DNA of 59,278 bases from Desulfobulbaceae bacterium (GTDB lineage Bacteria; Desulfobacterota; Desulfobulbia; Desulfobulbales; Desulfocapsaceae): NCBI GenBank assembly GCA_011390165.1, contig JAABSV010000022.1:1-59278 (forward strand), written 5' to 3'. The notes beneath the pieces are model-generated. The model had not been told where the DNA came from. It did no database searches and saw nothing but the letters and a program-made list of their open reading frames with translations. Positions 34,314-43,251 of this stretch are shown here, piece after piece (within the stretch, counting starts at the first letter, position 1; each line of letters starts with the position of its first letter). The position numbers and the translations under genes were made by a program.

Positions 34314-36014
34314 ATGAACAGCACAATCGCCACCCTGGGACCGGTGGGTTCTGACTGCCAGCTGGCGGCCAGGCAGTACCGTCCAGAGGCTGAACTTCTC
34401 CTTTTCAACCGGCTCAGCGAGACACTAGCGGCTTTCACCTCCGGCCGTGCCGAGATGGCTCTGATCCCGGTCTACAACACCCGGGAAGGCGAGGTGAAAG
34501 AGTATTTTCGGCACATGGCCACTCTGGAGAGCGGCTATTGGATCGATAACGTCGTACTGCCGATCCACCTTTCCATCGGCACTCCTGATCTTGCCGATAC
34601 CGCCGCGGATGAGATCGACACCATTGTCGGTCGGGGCTCGGTCTTCCGCCAATGTGACGAGTATATCGACACCCACTACCCCGACGCCACCCGGATGGCT
34701 GTGCAGGATATTGACCAGGCCATGGTCGAGATCCGCCAGTTTGCCCGCACCAACTGCGCGGTGATTGAATCGGAGGAATTGGTCCGCAGGCACGGTTTCA
34801 AACTGCTGGCCCGGGAGGTGGTCTCGCACAACCGCACCCGCTTTGCCGTTCTCGGCAGGGAGCCGGCAGCAAGTACCGGCTACGATGCCACCGCCATCAT
34901 TACCAGGCCGCTGCGCGACCGGGTGGGGATGCTTGCCGACATCCTCGGAGAGTTCACCCGCCGCGGCATCAATATTCTCGACCTGCGCTCGGAAAACGAC
35001 ATCAAAACCCAGAAGCTGCGAATCTATCTGGAAGTGGAAGGGCACCGGGACACCCCCCTGCTGCGCGCCGCCTTGGAGACAATTGCCTCGGTGGTCATCG
35101 AAGAGGAGAGATGCCTGAAGGTGCTTGGCTCCTTTCCCCGGGTCGATATGCGGGTGAAGCAGATCCGCTCTTTTGGTTTTATCGGCAGTGGTGCCATGAG
35201 CCGCTGGTTTGCCGAGCGTCTGGAAAACGAGGGCTATGCCACCCTGACTACAGGTCGTACCAGCACACTCCGTCCGGAGGAGATGGTCTCTCAGGTGGAT
35301 GTGGTGGTAGTCTGCGTTCCGATCTCGGTGACGGCGAGTACTATCAGCGCTTATGGCCCGCTGCTGGGGGACGGTCAGGCCCTGATCATTCTGGCCGGCG
35401 AGTCGGAAAAGACCCTTGCCACCGCTCTGGCTACCACCCGTCCGGGGGTTGAAGTGATGTTCGTCCATAACCTCTGGGGGCCCCAGGCGCTGACCATGAA
35501 GGACAAAAACGCCGCCCTGGTCCGTACCGAAAGAAGTGGCAGCTTTTGCAGCGAATTCGAATCGTTTTTGTACAAACACGGCGCCGATATCTACCACGAC
35601 ACTCCTTCCAGGCACGATCTGCTGATGGGCGTAGGCCAAAAACTGCCCACCACTCTGTCAGTGGCCCTGGCCATGACCTTGCGCCAGCACGACATCGACT
35701 ATGGCGATATTGGCAGCCACTCCACCCTCACCTCCCTCTATGGCATCCTGGCCATGGCCAGGGTGCACAACCAGAACCCCCGAACCTACGCCGAAATCAT
35801 GGCCACCGGCGGCGAAGGTGGAAAAATTGTGCGCAGTTTTGTCGACAACCTGCATTACCTCATCGACTGCGCCGAAGAAGGGAAAATCGAAGAGATTTCT
35901 GTAATTATGGAAGAAAACAGAAAAACCATGCCACCAGAATTCCTTCGTAACCGGATGAAGCAGGCGCGGGCAGTGGACGAGTTGATCAGCAATCCGGTGA
36001 TGAAAAACGGCTGA
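34314..36014 (+). CDS. PDT-like / ACT / prephenate dehydrogenase fusion (aromatic amino acid biosynthesis)
   Basis: 566 residues in three parts. Residues 1-185 have a prephenate dehydratase fold: IATLGPVGSD, ALIPVYNTREGEV where PDT normally has IPIENS, and the catalytic TRF at 175-177. Residues about 193-273 are an ACT domain (RPLRDRVGMLADILGEF), but the Phe-binding ESRP is replaced by LRSEND. Residues 285-560 are a TyrA-type dehydrogenase: GFIGSGAMS, VCVPISV, the catalytic His386 in VHNLWGP, and a helical dimer domain. Dehydrogenase activity toward tyrosine is well supported. Dehydratase activity is doubtful. A dedicated pheA is expected elsewhere if the PDT part is dead. Confidence 0.8.
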   Translation: MNSTIATLGPVGSDCQLAARQYRPEAELLLFNRLSETLAAFTSGRAEMALIPVYNTREGEVKEYFRHMATLESGYWIDNVVLPIHLSIGTPDLADTAADEIDTIVGRGSVFRQCDEYIDTHYPDATRMAVQDIDQAMVEIRQFARTNCAVIESEELVRRHGFKLLAREVVSHNRTRFAVLGREPAASTGYDATAIITRPLRDRVGMLADILGEFTRRGINILDLRSENDIKTQKLRIYLEVEGHRDTPLLRAALETIASVVIEEERCLKVLGSFPRVDMRVKQIRSFGFIGSGAMSRWFAERLENEGYATLTTGRTSTLRPEEMVSQVDVVVVCVPISVTASTISAYGPLLGDGQALIILAGESEKTLATALATTRPGVEVMFVHNLWGPQALTMKDKNAALVRTERSGSFCSEFESFLYKHGADIYHDTPSRHDLLMGVGQKLPTTLSVALAMTLRQHDIDYGDIGSHSTLTSLYGILAMARVHNQNPRTYAEIMATGGEGGKIVRSFVDNLHYLIDCAEEGKIEEISVIMEENRKTMPPEFLRNRMKQARAVDELISNPVMKNG

Positions 36015-36075
36015 ATCAACTTTTTGCAGGAAGACCAGCCGATACTTTTTTGTTTGCCGAAGCCCCTGGTGACAA

Positions 36076-36104
36076 TTGTAATTCCCGAAAAGGGACACTA
36101 TAGT
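36076..36104 (+). promoter_or_regulatory. Candidate sigma-70 promoter for the zinc-ribbon gene
   Basis: TTGTAA (36076-36081), 17-bp spacer, TATAGT (36099-36104). The -35 is weak. It lies 127 bp before the start codon. Confidence 0.45.
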
Positions 36105-36231
36105 CTGCTCCCTGGTCAAATGGCCGATTCGACTGCGCAGTATCGCCGTTGCCGGTCGATGCAGCCGGAACCCGGCAAACCGGTACGTTCCAGTTGCTGG
36201 CGACAGTTTCATTCTATCAGGGAGAGACGTT

Positions 36232-36879
36232 ATGGTGCTCAATATCCAGGTGCTGGACGAGGTGAAAATCTGTCCCCACTGCAAACAGAAGATGTCCTGT
36301 TGTGAAGCCCCACCTTTTCATATCGGTGACGGTCTGGGCTGGGGTTCAGATGTTCTCTTTATCTGCCTGAACGACAGCTGTACGTTGTTTCTCAACGGCT
36401 GGGACCAGATCGAGGCCCAGTATGGCCACCACGCCTCCTACCGCTACATGGAGTTGCCGGGCAGCAGCGAAGGTAACCTGATGATGGTTGCCAACAGCGA
36501 TGCATTCAAGGCTTGTGCCATCGACAAGGATGTCCTGCTCAGCCAGAACGAACGGTACCAGAAGGAAAAGGAGGCGGTTGAGGCCCTGCCGAGCTGCGTT
36601 GAAAAAGGAAATGACCAACCGGTGATGTTTCTGATCCTCGATGAAGCGGCCGACCTGGCTTCCCGGGATGCGGCTCTGGAATGTCTGATCAAGTTGAACA
36701 ATATCTCCTGTGTCGACCCGATCCGTAACCACCGCTTTCGCGACCCGGCCTTTGAGCATCGGGTTAACCTGGCGGTGGCGCAAATCCTCAAGGCAAACTT
36801 CGTCAAAGAGTGTCCATTCTGTTTTGAACTGATCAAGGCGCAGGCGAAAAAATGCATGCACTGCAAGGAAAACCTGTGA
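36232..36879 (+). CDS. Protein with two zinc-ribbon motifs, unknown function
   Basis: 215 residues, no signal, no membrane segment. The N-terminal knuckle is CPHCKQKMSCC followed by a cysteine in CLNDSC (residues about 14-50). The C-terminal ribbon is CPFCFELIKAQAKKCMHC at about 193-210, ending the protein. The middle is helical and holds a conserved-looking YRYMELPGSSEGNLMMV. I do not recognise a named family. The C-terminal ribbon resembles those ending many double-zinc-ribbon adaptor proteins. The gene has its own candidate promoter and precedes tRNA-His. GGGAGAGACG just upstream supports the start. Confidence 0.75.
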   Translation: MVLNIQVLDEVKICPHCKQKMSCCEAPPFHIGDGLGWGSDVLFICLNDSCTLFLNGWDQIEAQYGHHASYRYMELPGSSEGNLMMVANSDAFKACAIDKDVLLSQNERYQKEKEAVEALPSCVEKGNDQPVMFLILDEAADLASRDAALECLIKLNNISCVDPIRNHRFRDPAFEHRVNLAVAQILKANFVKECPFCFELIKAQAKKCMHCKENL

Positions 36880-36889
36880 GTGAATCCCC

Positions 36890-36918
36890 TTGCAAAAGGG
36901 TGTGGGAGGGGGTATAAA
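36890..36918 (+). promoter_or_regulatory. Sigma-70 promoter of tRNA-His
   Basis: TTGCAA (36890-36895), 17-bp spacer, TATAAA (36913-36918). A start near 36925 would begin a leader that folds into a hairpin (CACGC...GCGTG, about 36922-36945) ending just before the mature tRNA. The promoter overlaps the 3' flank of the zinc-ribbon gene. Confidence 0.65.
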
Positions 36919-36950
36919 GGACACGCTTTTACGCCGTAAGGCGTGCCGTG

Positions 36951-37027
36951 GTGGGCGTAGCTCAATAGGTTAGAGCACCTGGTTGTGGCCCAGGAGGCTG
37001 GGGGTTCAAGTCCCCTCGCTCACCCCA
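36951..37027 (+). tRNA. tRNA-His (anticodon GTG)
   Basis: Acceptor GTGGGCG (36951-36957) pairs with CGCTCAC (37017-37023). The anticodon arm is CCTGG-TTGTGGC-CCAGG with GTG at 36985-36987. A TTCAAGT T-loop and an encoded CCA end follow. The histidine identity pair is present: G at 36950 (position -1) opposite C73 (37024). Confidence 0.95.
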
Positions 37028-37144
37028 GCAGTCCCGTTGCCGTTTCGCTCTAAACCTAACCTGCGCCACCCCTCGCTCTCGCCCTCACCTTAACCCTCTC
37101 GCCGTAACCCGGCAGCGTCGCCATCTCCGGCCAAGGCCCGTACC

Positions 37145-37993
37145 ATGAAACCGGCTACCCCACTCGACCACCCGACTATCACTGCCGTTTTGTTTGCCCC
37201 GGAGAGTTGTGAATATCCTGAGCCAGATGACAATGGGACCACCATTGCCCTGCCGGTTGCGGACGGCATACTGCTCCATTGCCTCTTCTACCCGGTTGCG
37301 CAGGATTCACCCCTCCTGTTATTCTTCCACGATGGCCGCGTACCGACCGCTGCCGCCTTGGGCAGAATGGCCGAGGCCTGCAACCGGCAGGGGATCGGTC
37401 TCTTTCTCGCATCCTATCGCGGCTACGGCAAGAGTGGCGGCCAACCTGGCGTTGGCCATCTTCTTGGTGATGCCACCACCCTTTTTGACCAGGCCCTGAT
37501 CTGGTTGCGACGTGAAGGGTGGCTGGGGCCGATATTTCTCATGGGCCACGCCCTCGGCACCATCCCTACCATAACCATTGCCGGCGAGAGGGGGCAGGAG
37601 GTGAAAGGGCTAGTGCTGGAAAGCGCACTCGGGTCCACCCTCCCCTACCTGCAGAGTCTCGGGGTTGATGTCGAGGCCCTTGGTCTCCAGGAAAGTGATG
37701 GCTTCAACACCCTGGCGGTGATCCAGCAGATAGAACTGCCGACCCTGATCTTCCACGGTGCACGTGACTGCCTGGTCACTGCCGCTGAGGCGGAACGTCT
37801 ACAGGCGGCAAGCGGGGCGCGGAACAAGCAGTTTTATGTCATTCCCGGCGCCGAGCGGGACAACCTGGCCGAGAGTGCCGGACAACTGTACTACGAGACG
37901 GTAAAAAGATTTATCGACGGGGTCTGCGGCACCAATACCTGGCGACAACAAAGGAAGAAATTCATAAGCAGCCAAGGTGGAGAGACGGGATGA
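37145..37993 (+). CDS. Alpha/beta hydrolase fold protein lacking catalytic Ser and His
   Basis: 282 residues with a complete fold: LLLFFHDGR (oxyanion loop region), ASYRGYGKSGGQPG, the nucleophile elbow at 131-140, then VLESALGS, LPTLIFHGARDCLV and a final helix. The elbow reads GHALG, so Ala136 stands where the nucleophilic Ser should be. The acid Asp208 is kept. The expected His region reads PGAERDN, with Arg238 and no His. It is most like the BEM46/YfhR group. Either the protein no longer hydrolyses, or it uses other residues. It is coupled to the dCMP deaminase by ATGA overlap at 37990. The start codon has only a weak AAGG upstream. Confidence 0.82.
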   Translation: MKPATPLDHPTITAVLFAPESCEYPEPDDNGTTIALPVADGILLHCLFYPVAQDSPLLLFFHDGRVPTAAALGRMAEACNRQGIGLFLASYRGYGKSGGQPGVGHLLGDATTLFDQALIWLRREGWLGPIFLMGHALGTIPTITIAGERGQEVKGLVLESALGSTLPYLQSLGVDVEALGLQESDGFNTLAVIQQIELPTLIFHGARDCLVTAAEAERLQAASGARNKQFYVIPGAERDNLAESAGQLYYETVKRFIDGVCGTNTWRQQRKKFISSQGGETG

Positions 37994-38484
37994 AACGGCA
38001 GGGCTACCTTTCCTGGGACGAGTATTTCATGGCGGTGGCCCTGCTTTCGGCACAGCGGAGCAAGGACCCCAATACCCAGGTGGGTGCCTGTGTCGCCAAC
38101 GCCCAGAACAAGATTGTCGGGGTGGGCTACAACGGCTTTCCTAGGGGCTGTTCCGACGACATTCTCCCCTGGGAGCGCGAGGGGGCCTTTCTTGACACCA
38201 AATACCCCTACGTCTGCCATGCCGAACTGAACGCTGTATTGAACGCAATCAGCACCGACCTGCGCAACTGCCGGATCTACGTCGGACTCTTCCCCTGCAA
38301 CGAATGCACCAAGGTGATCATCCAGGCAGGGATCTCCGAGATCATCTACCTCTCTGACAAGTACAGCAGCAGCGACCAGGTGCGGGCGGCCAAGATCATG
38401 CTTGAGATGTCGCCGCAGATCAGCTACCGACGCCTGGAAACCAGCCTGGAGAGGCTGTCGATCAACTTTACCGTCCCAGATTGA
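37990..38484 (+). CDS. Deoxycytidylate (dCMP) deaminase
   Basis: 164 residues of the zinc cytidine-deaminase superfamily. It converts dCMP to dUMP for thymidylate synthesis. The zinc and proton-transfer site is CHAELNAVLNA (His77, Glu79) with PCNECTK (Cys103, Cys106). The N-terminus WDEYFMAVALLSAQRSKDPNTQVG and GYNGFPRGCSDD are typical of the eukaryote/phage-T4-like dCMP deaminases and ComEB. It is translationally coupled to the inactive-looking hydrolase. Confidence 0.92.
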   Translation: MKRQGYLSWDEYFMAVALLSAQRSKDPNTQVGACVANAQNKIVGVGYNGFPRGCSDDILPWEREGAFLDTKYPYVCHAELNAVLNAISTDLRNCRIYVGLFPCNECTKVIIQAGISEIIYLSDKYSSSDQVRAAKIMLEMSPQISYRRLETSLERLSINFTVPD

Positions 38485-38521
38485 GCGGCCGGCGGTGCCA
38501 CGCCCGGCAGCTCCCCTCCCC

Positions 38522-38881
38522 CTACTTTACCCGTTTCAAGGGGGTTGTTTTGCCGCTCTCCGCCGTCGGCTGCTCTCCGGACGACGGTCGGCCAAGTTCC
38601 ACCGCCTGCATAAAGCGCTCCTCACCCCCCATGGTGAAAATCTCTTTGCCGGTCATCTGCGGCCGGCGCAGGGTCCAGGTGATCTGCTGCAGGGGGATGC
38701 TGAGCAGGGTAAGGTGGAGATGCCACCACTCCTCCCGGCGACTGTTGTCACGCTCAATGCCGCTCACAAAGGCGTAGGCGAGCATCTGTGGCGATTTGGC
38801 GGCAATGAGAACCACATCACCGACATCGGTGCTTTCCTTGAACTGGAGCAGTTTGCGCAGTTCTTCCACCAGTTTGCGCAT
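38522..38881 (-). CDS. Conserved-looking small protein of unknown function
   Basis: 119 residues, no signal or cysteine motif, family not recognised. The middle is regular beta/alpha in appearance (VGDVVLIAAKSPQMLAYAFV, then HLHLTLLSIPLQQITWTL). The last 30 residues are low-complexity. Its start overlaps the stop of the large exported protein upstream (TAATG, 38879-38883 on the minus strand), so the two are translationally coupled. That coupling is the main support for the gene being real. Confidence 0.62.
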   Translation of the reverse strand: MRKLVEELRKLLQFKESTDVGDVVLIAAKSPQMLAYAFVSGIERDNSRREEWWHLHLTLLSIPLQQITWTLRRPQMTGKEIFTMGGEERFMQAVELGRPSSGEQPTAESGKTTPLKRVK

Positions 38882-40614
38882 TATTCACCTCCCCCGGCAA
38901 GTTGGCTCACCGACTCCACCACCACTGTATCGGCGGTGAAATAACTGCGGGAAACACTGGCCTGGTACATCTTCGCCCCTTTCAGCAGCGGGCGGATGAC
39001 ATCGGCAATCACCACCCGCACCTTGCCGGCGATCTCCCTCTCCTCAAGGGCGATGAGCGTCCCCAGCAGGCCAATCACCCGCTCGGCCAGTTCCAGCATG
39101 GCCACAGTGTCGATGTAGACTACGGAATTGTTCTCTTTCTGCAGCCCCGGATCAAGGCGACGGATCGTTTGGTTATCCAACAGATTGTTACCGGTCTGAC
39201 GGGCATCGACGAACTCTTTGACCAGATTGCTGCTGTTCCCGAAGAAGAAGAGATCATCCCAGAAACCATACAGGGGGCGAAGTCCATCCTCCGGTGCCGG
39301 AGTCCAGTAGATATAATCCACCGGCCCGTAGTTTCTGCCGGTCAATTGCACATCGTAGGCAATACAAAGTTCTTCGATAATCCGACGCAGCTCTTCGGGG
39401 TCGGTCGCCCGCAGAAAAAAGAGGGCCCGGGGAATGGAAAAATAACTTTCCCCGCCGCCACCCGGAGTGACCAGCATACTGATTTCGTTACCAAGAAGAT
39501 CAAATACCTCTTCGATACTCTTGCCGGTTCTCTCCTTCAGTAGGCGAGTGAAGGTGGCCAGGGAGGCGATGCCATCGCTTTCTTCGGCAAGGCTGGGGAG
39601 GTAGTCACGGAAGACAAGGACATTGGACCAGTAGTAAAGCATCGGGTTTAAGGTGGTGAGATCAAGCATGCTGTTAGCCGCCGGGGTGATATCGAGATGG
39701 CGGCCGGCAATGGCACTTACCTGCTCCCGCTGAAAAAGAATCTCTATTCGATCAACGACCCGCCCCACAGTTTGTTGCTGGCTGCCATAGGCTGCGGCGG
39801 TAAAACCAATGGTCGTCGCCAGTTCTTTTTCTATCAGTTCCCTGTATGGCGGTTCCGTTCGGTCCAGCAGCGTGGCGGTAAACTCGCGCAGAGCCTGTAG
39901 CGGGAAATAAATAAATCGGTTCACCTCGCTGAAGTTCCCTTTCAGTCGCTGGTAGTCCGACTCTCCGGCAAGGGATGGCAGGTCGCCGTCAAAGGCATCA
40001 AGACAGCGGCGCAGTTGCCGTTCGTTTACGGCGAGGAGAATCGAGCCATCAACCACCGCATAGGAAAGAGTCTCACCGTTCCGACTGAGGCGGTGGATCT
40101 GGTGTCGACCATACTGGCGGACGGCCAGATGGGTATGCTCGTTGAAGCGGGCATAGCCCTTGCCTAGGGTGGCAAGAAGTTCAGCCGGCTGCTCAGGGTC
40201 ACAGACCAGCACCACATTCTCGCGGATGAACTGCTCCACTCCCCCCTCTGCCGGACGCAGAGGGGGAAGCAGAGCCAGGGTAAATCGCCTGCCGAACAGG
40301 GCACTTGCCACCCGGTCGTCGGCGATCCTGGCTACCATGTCGGGAAATCTTTCTAACTGTAGCGCCAGTTTTGGGTCCATGCCGATCTTGTTGCCGGTGT
40401 CGACAAAATCGATGGCGGCAAGTTGCTGCCCCAGAGGAGAGGAGGCAAACTCGCTGAGTGCTTTCACCCCGTCCCGTTGCTGGAAAGAAAAGAGGGCATC
40501 GGCGGGAATGAAACGGGCAGGTTCACCATGGCTGGAAATTTCCATGCGAAAAACAATAAGATAACTGAGCACCAGAAGGGCTGAGGCAAAGGCCAGGAAG
40601 AGAGTACGTCGCAT
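38881..40614 (-). CDS. Large exported or membrane-anchored protein of unknown function (DUF3352-like)
   Basis: 577 residues. One N-terminal hydrophobic segment (about 4-22) after MRR acts as signal or anchor; the remainder is soluble and probably periplasmic. The opening FIPADALFSFQQRDGVKALSEF, followed by paired 'value per protein' repeats such as LSYAVVDGSILLAVNERQLR and YGFWDDLFFFGNSSNLVKEF, resembles DUF3352-type proteins, which are built of similar domains. No catalytic motif is visible. It is coupled to the small gene that follows. Function cannot be inferred. Confidence 0.7.
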   Translation of the reverse strand: MRRTLFLAFASALLVLSYLIVFRMEISSHGEPARFIPADALFSFQQRDGVKALSEFASSPLGQQLAAIDFVDTGNKIGMDPKLALQLERFPDMVARIADDRVASALFGRRFTLALLPPLRPAEGGVEQFIRENVVLVCDPEQPAELLATLGKGYARFNEHTHLAVRQYGRHQIHRLSRNGETLSYAVVDGSILLAVNERQLRRCLDAFDGDLPSLAGESDYQRLKGNFSEVNRFIYFPLQALREFTATLLDRTEPPYRELIEKELATTIGFTAAAYGSQQQTVGRVVDRIEILFQREQVSAIAGRHLDITPAANSMLDLTTLNPMLYYWSNVLVFRDYLPSLAEESDGIASLATFTRLLKERTGKSIEEVFDLLGNEISMLVTPGGGGESYFSIPRALFFLRATDPEELRRIIEELCIAYDVQLTGRNYGPVDYIYWTPAPEDGLRPLYGFWDDLFFFGNSSNLVKEFVDARQTGNNLLDNQTIRRLDPGLQKENNSVVYIDTVAMLELAERVIGLLGTLIALEEREIAGKVRVVIADVIRPLLKGAKMYQASVSRSYFTADTVVVESVSQLAGGGE

Positions 40615-40773
40615 AGCAGCTCCAGCAGATTTTTGTCGCGGCTCACAGACACTTGTTTGCTATCCCACCGGGACAAGCCAGTTTCCAGCAGAGGGCGCTA
40701 ACCTCTCGCGGCGGTTTGTATCGATACAGTTTGGCGATAATCATCGTTTCTTGTCGCTTGCGGCCGGAGTTGT

Positions 40774-42309
40774 TCAGCCGCTCTGCGGGGCAGCCCGGGA
40801 AAACTGTACTGCCTCGGCCAGATGGGTGGCGCCGATGGACTCCTCTTCAGCCAGATCGGCAATGGTCCGGGCAAGCTTGATTATCCGGTGGTAGGCTCGG
40901 GCGGAAAGTCCGAGTTTGCTGACACTGGTTTCGAGCAGTCGACTGGAGGCTGCATCAAGTCGGCAATATTTTTCCAGCAGCCGATTCCCCATCCGGGCGT
41001 TGCAGTGGACATCGGTTTCTGCGGCGAAGCGGGCTGCCTGACGGGCTCGGCAGCGATCGACCCGTTCCTTGATTGGCGCCGAGCCCTCGGCCGGTGCCCC
41101 TTGGCGCAGTTCGCGAAAATCGAGGGCCGGGACCTCGAGGTGGAGGTCGATCCGATCAAGCAGTGGTCCGGAAATCTTGCCGAGATAGCGCTGGATCTCG
41201 TTGGGCAGACAGTTGCAGCGACCGCGACCATCCCCGTGGTAACCACAGGGACAGGGGTTCATCGCCGCCACCAGGGTGAAGCGGGCCGGAAAAGTGAGGG
41301 TCATGTTGGCCCGGGCAAGACGGACCGAGCCATCCTCCAGGGGCTGGCGGAGAACCTCAAGAACATGTCTTTTGAATTCGGGCAGTTCGTCGAGGAAGAG
41401 CACACCATTGTGGGCAAGAGAGACCTCGCCGGGTTGGGGAATGGCCCCGCCACCGACCAACCCGGCATCGGAAATGGTGTGGTGCGGGGCGCGGAAGGGC
41501 CGGCAGATACAGAGCCCGCCATCAACCCCACTTTTGCCGGCGACGCTGTATATTTTCGTGGTCTCCAGCATCTCCGCCAGGCTCATCGCCGGCAGGATGG
41601 TGGGCAGACGCCTGGCCAGCATGGTCTTGCCGGCACCCGGTGGCCCCTTCAGTAGAATATTATGCCCGCCGGCGGCGGCTATCTCCATCGCCCGACGCGC
41701 CAGCTGCTGCCCTTTGATATCGGCAAAATCAACTGTCTCGTCGGCTGCCGAGGCAACAAGTTCCGGGAGATTCCCGGCCAGTGGGGTGGCGGTGGGCATG
41801 CCGGCAAGAAACTCCACCGCCTGCGGCAGTGAGGCGACCGGCAGGATGGCGATCCCCGGGGGGGCGAGACGGGCCTCACGACGGTTCTCCTCGGGGATGA
41901 GGATACCGTCAAGACCACTTTCCCGGGCGGCAATGATCATCGGCAGGATTCCCTTGACCGGTCGTATGCCGCCGTCCAGGGAGAGTTCACCGACCAGGCA
42001 GTAGCCACCCTTCCGGGCGGCCGGCAGGGCACCTGTGGCCAAAAGGATGCCGATGGCAATGGGCAGGTCAAAACCGGCCCCCTCCTTGCGCAGATCGGCC
42101 GGAGCGAGATTGACGGTGATCCGTCGCGGCGGAAAGTCATAGCCGCAATTCTTGATGGCCGCCTTCACCCGGTCCTTGCTTTCCCGGACAATATTGTCCG
42201 GCAGACCCACCGTGGCAAAGCCGGGGAGGCCGGCACTGACGTCCACCTCGACCTGGATCATCCAGCCTTCAATGCCAAGAACGGTACAGCTTGTGGTTTT
42301 TGCCAGCAT
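40774..42309 (-). CDS. comM: ComM/YifB family magnesium-chelatase-like AAA+ ATPase
   Basis: 511 residues. An N-terminal Lon-like fold (MLAKTTSCTVLGIEG, then DLPIAIGILLATG) precedes the AAA+ domain with Walker A GPPGAGKTML, the LFLDELPEF Walker B, and a C-terminal Mg-chelatase part (CPCGYHGD, GPLLDRIDLHLEVP, RAYHRIIKLARTIADL). ComM is a helicase that helps branch migration of incoming DNA in natural transformation. The ATG at 42309 gives the family start; a TTG three codons earlier is less likely. The ComEA-like gene is 20 kb away. Confidence 0.93.
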   Translation of the reverse strand: MLAKTTSCTVLGIEGWMIQVEVDVSAGLPGFATVGLPDNIVRESKDRVKAAIKNCGYDFPPRRITVNLAPADLRKEGAGFDLPIAIGILLATGALPAARKGGYCLVGELSLDGGIRPVKGILPMIIAARESGLDGILIPEENRREARLAPPGIAILPVASLPQAVEFLAGMPTATPLAGNLPELVASAADETVDFADIKGQQLARRAMEIAAAGGHNILLKGPPGAGKTMLARRLPTILPAMSLAEMLETTKIYSVAGKSGVDGGLCICRPFRAPHHTISDAGLVGGGAIPQPGEVSLAHNGVLFLDELPEFKRHVLEVLRQPLEDGSVRLARANMTLTFPARFTLVAAMNPCPCGYHGDGRGRCNCLPNEIQRYLGKISGPLLDRIDLHLEVPALDFRELRQGAPAEGSAPIKERVDRCRARQAARFAAETDVHCNARMGNRLLEKYCRLDAASSRLLETSVSKLGLSARAYHRIIKLARTIADLAEEESIGATHLAEAVQFSRAAPQSG

Positions 42310-42438
42310 GCTCTTCAAGGACAGCAGTTTTGCCCCGTCAACCGGCTACGGGGAGGCAGTGCCCGCCTCCACTTATGCGGAACGGGTGTAACTGAACGGA
42401 ACGAGAGAAGGCCGCTATCAGGCCGACGGGGCAACCCT

Positions 42439-43251
42439 TCAGCCTTGATCGGCCCGGCTCTGCCGAGACTCCTCCGGGGAGTTTGGTGTATAGAAATGCG
42501 CCATTTTTTCAGAAAAAGCACCATTTTTCTGGTCGTAGATGTACAACGGCGGCTCGACCCGGAGACCACCGCCACCGTTTTTACAGCAGGTAAGGAGAAG
42601 CAGGCGGGCCGGTTGCCGGTGGTCGGGGTAGCTGTAGACGTACTGCGCTCTTTTGGCCTGCAACCGCTTGGCAGCGGTGGCAAGGAGCAGTTCGCCACTC
42701 CGCGCCGCCGGATAGACCAAGGCCACCGTGCCACGATTTTTCACGGCATAGGCGGCAGCGGCAAGAAAATCCTCCAGTTTGCCGGCAACCTCATGCCGGG
42801 CCAGATCTTCCTCCTCGGAGCGACTGCGGCGGCCACTGCCCAATGGATAAAACGGGGGGTTGCAGAGCACCAGGTCAAAGGATTCGGCAGCAATGAGCCG
42901 CTTGATTTCCCGGATATCCCCTTCGATGAGAGCGGGGCGGATGGCGGCAGGCATGCCGGCAAAATTTTCCCGGGCCAGTGCCGCCAGGCCGCTCTGCAAC
43001 TCGATGCCGACTATGCGCCGCAGCCGCTCGCCAGAACGATAACTGACAATCAACGGTATGATACCGCTGCCGGTGCCGAGGTCGAGGAGCGCCGCCCCCT
43101 TTCCTGGCCTGACAAAATGGGCGAGCAACACGGCATCCACCGAAAAGCGGTAGCCGTGGCGGTGCTGGCGGCAGGTAAGACTCCCGGCAAAGAGGCTGTC
43201 GAGGGTGGTTGCATCTTCAGGGCCAGGGCTGGTATGGGGTGTGTTCTCCAT
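42439..43251 (-). CDS. tRNA1(Val) adenine-37 N6-methyltransferase-like (TrmN6/YfiC)
   Basis: About 270 residues. A class I SAM methylase with DLGTGSGIIPLIV (motif I), the acidic loop IVGIELQ, and the N6-adenine motif NPPFYPLG near residue 133. The order (GYRFSVDAVLLAHFV before motif I) is that of the TrmN6 group. It could also methylate another RNA or protein, since the family is broad. The ATG at 43251 is preferred to the TTG two codons earlier. It lies 129 bp upstream of comM, same strand. Confidence 0.85.
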   Translation of the reverse strand: MENTPHTSPGPEDATTLDSLFAGSLTCRQHRHGYRFSVDAVLLAHFVRPGKGAALLDLGTGSGIIPLIVSYRSGERLRRIVGIELQSGLAALARENFAGMPAAIRPALIEGDIREIKRLIAAESFDLVLCNPPFYPLGSGRRSRSEEEDLARHEVAGKLEDFLAAAAYAVKNRGTVALVYPAARSGELLLATAAKRLQAKRAQYVYSYPDHRQPARLLLLTCCKNGGGGLRVEPPLYIYDQKNGAFSEKMAHFYTPNSPEESRQSRADQG

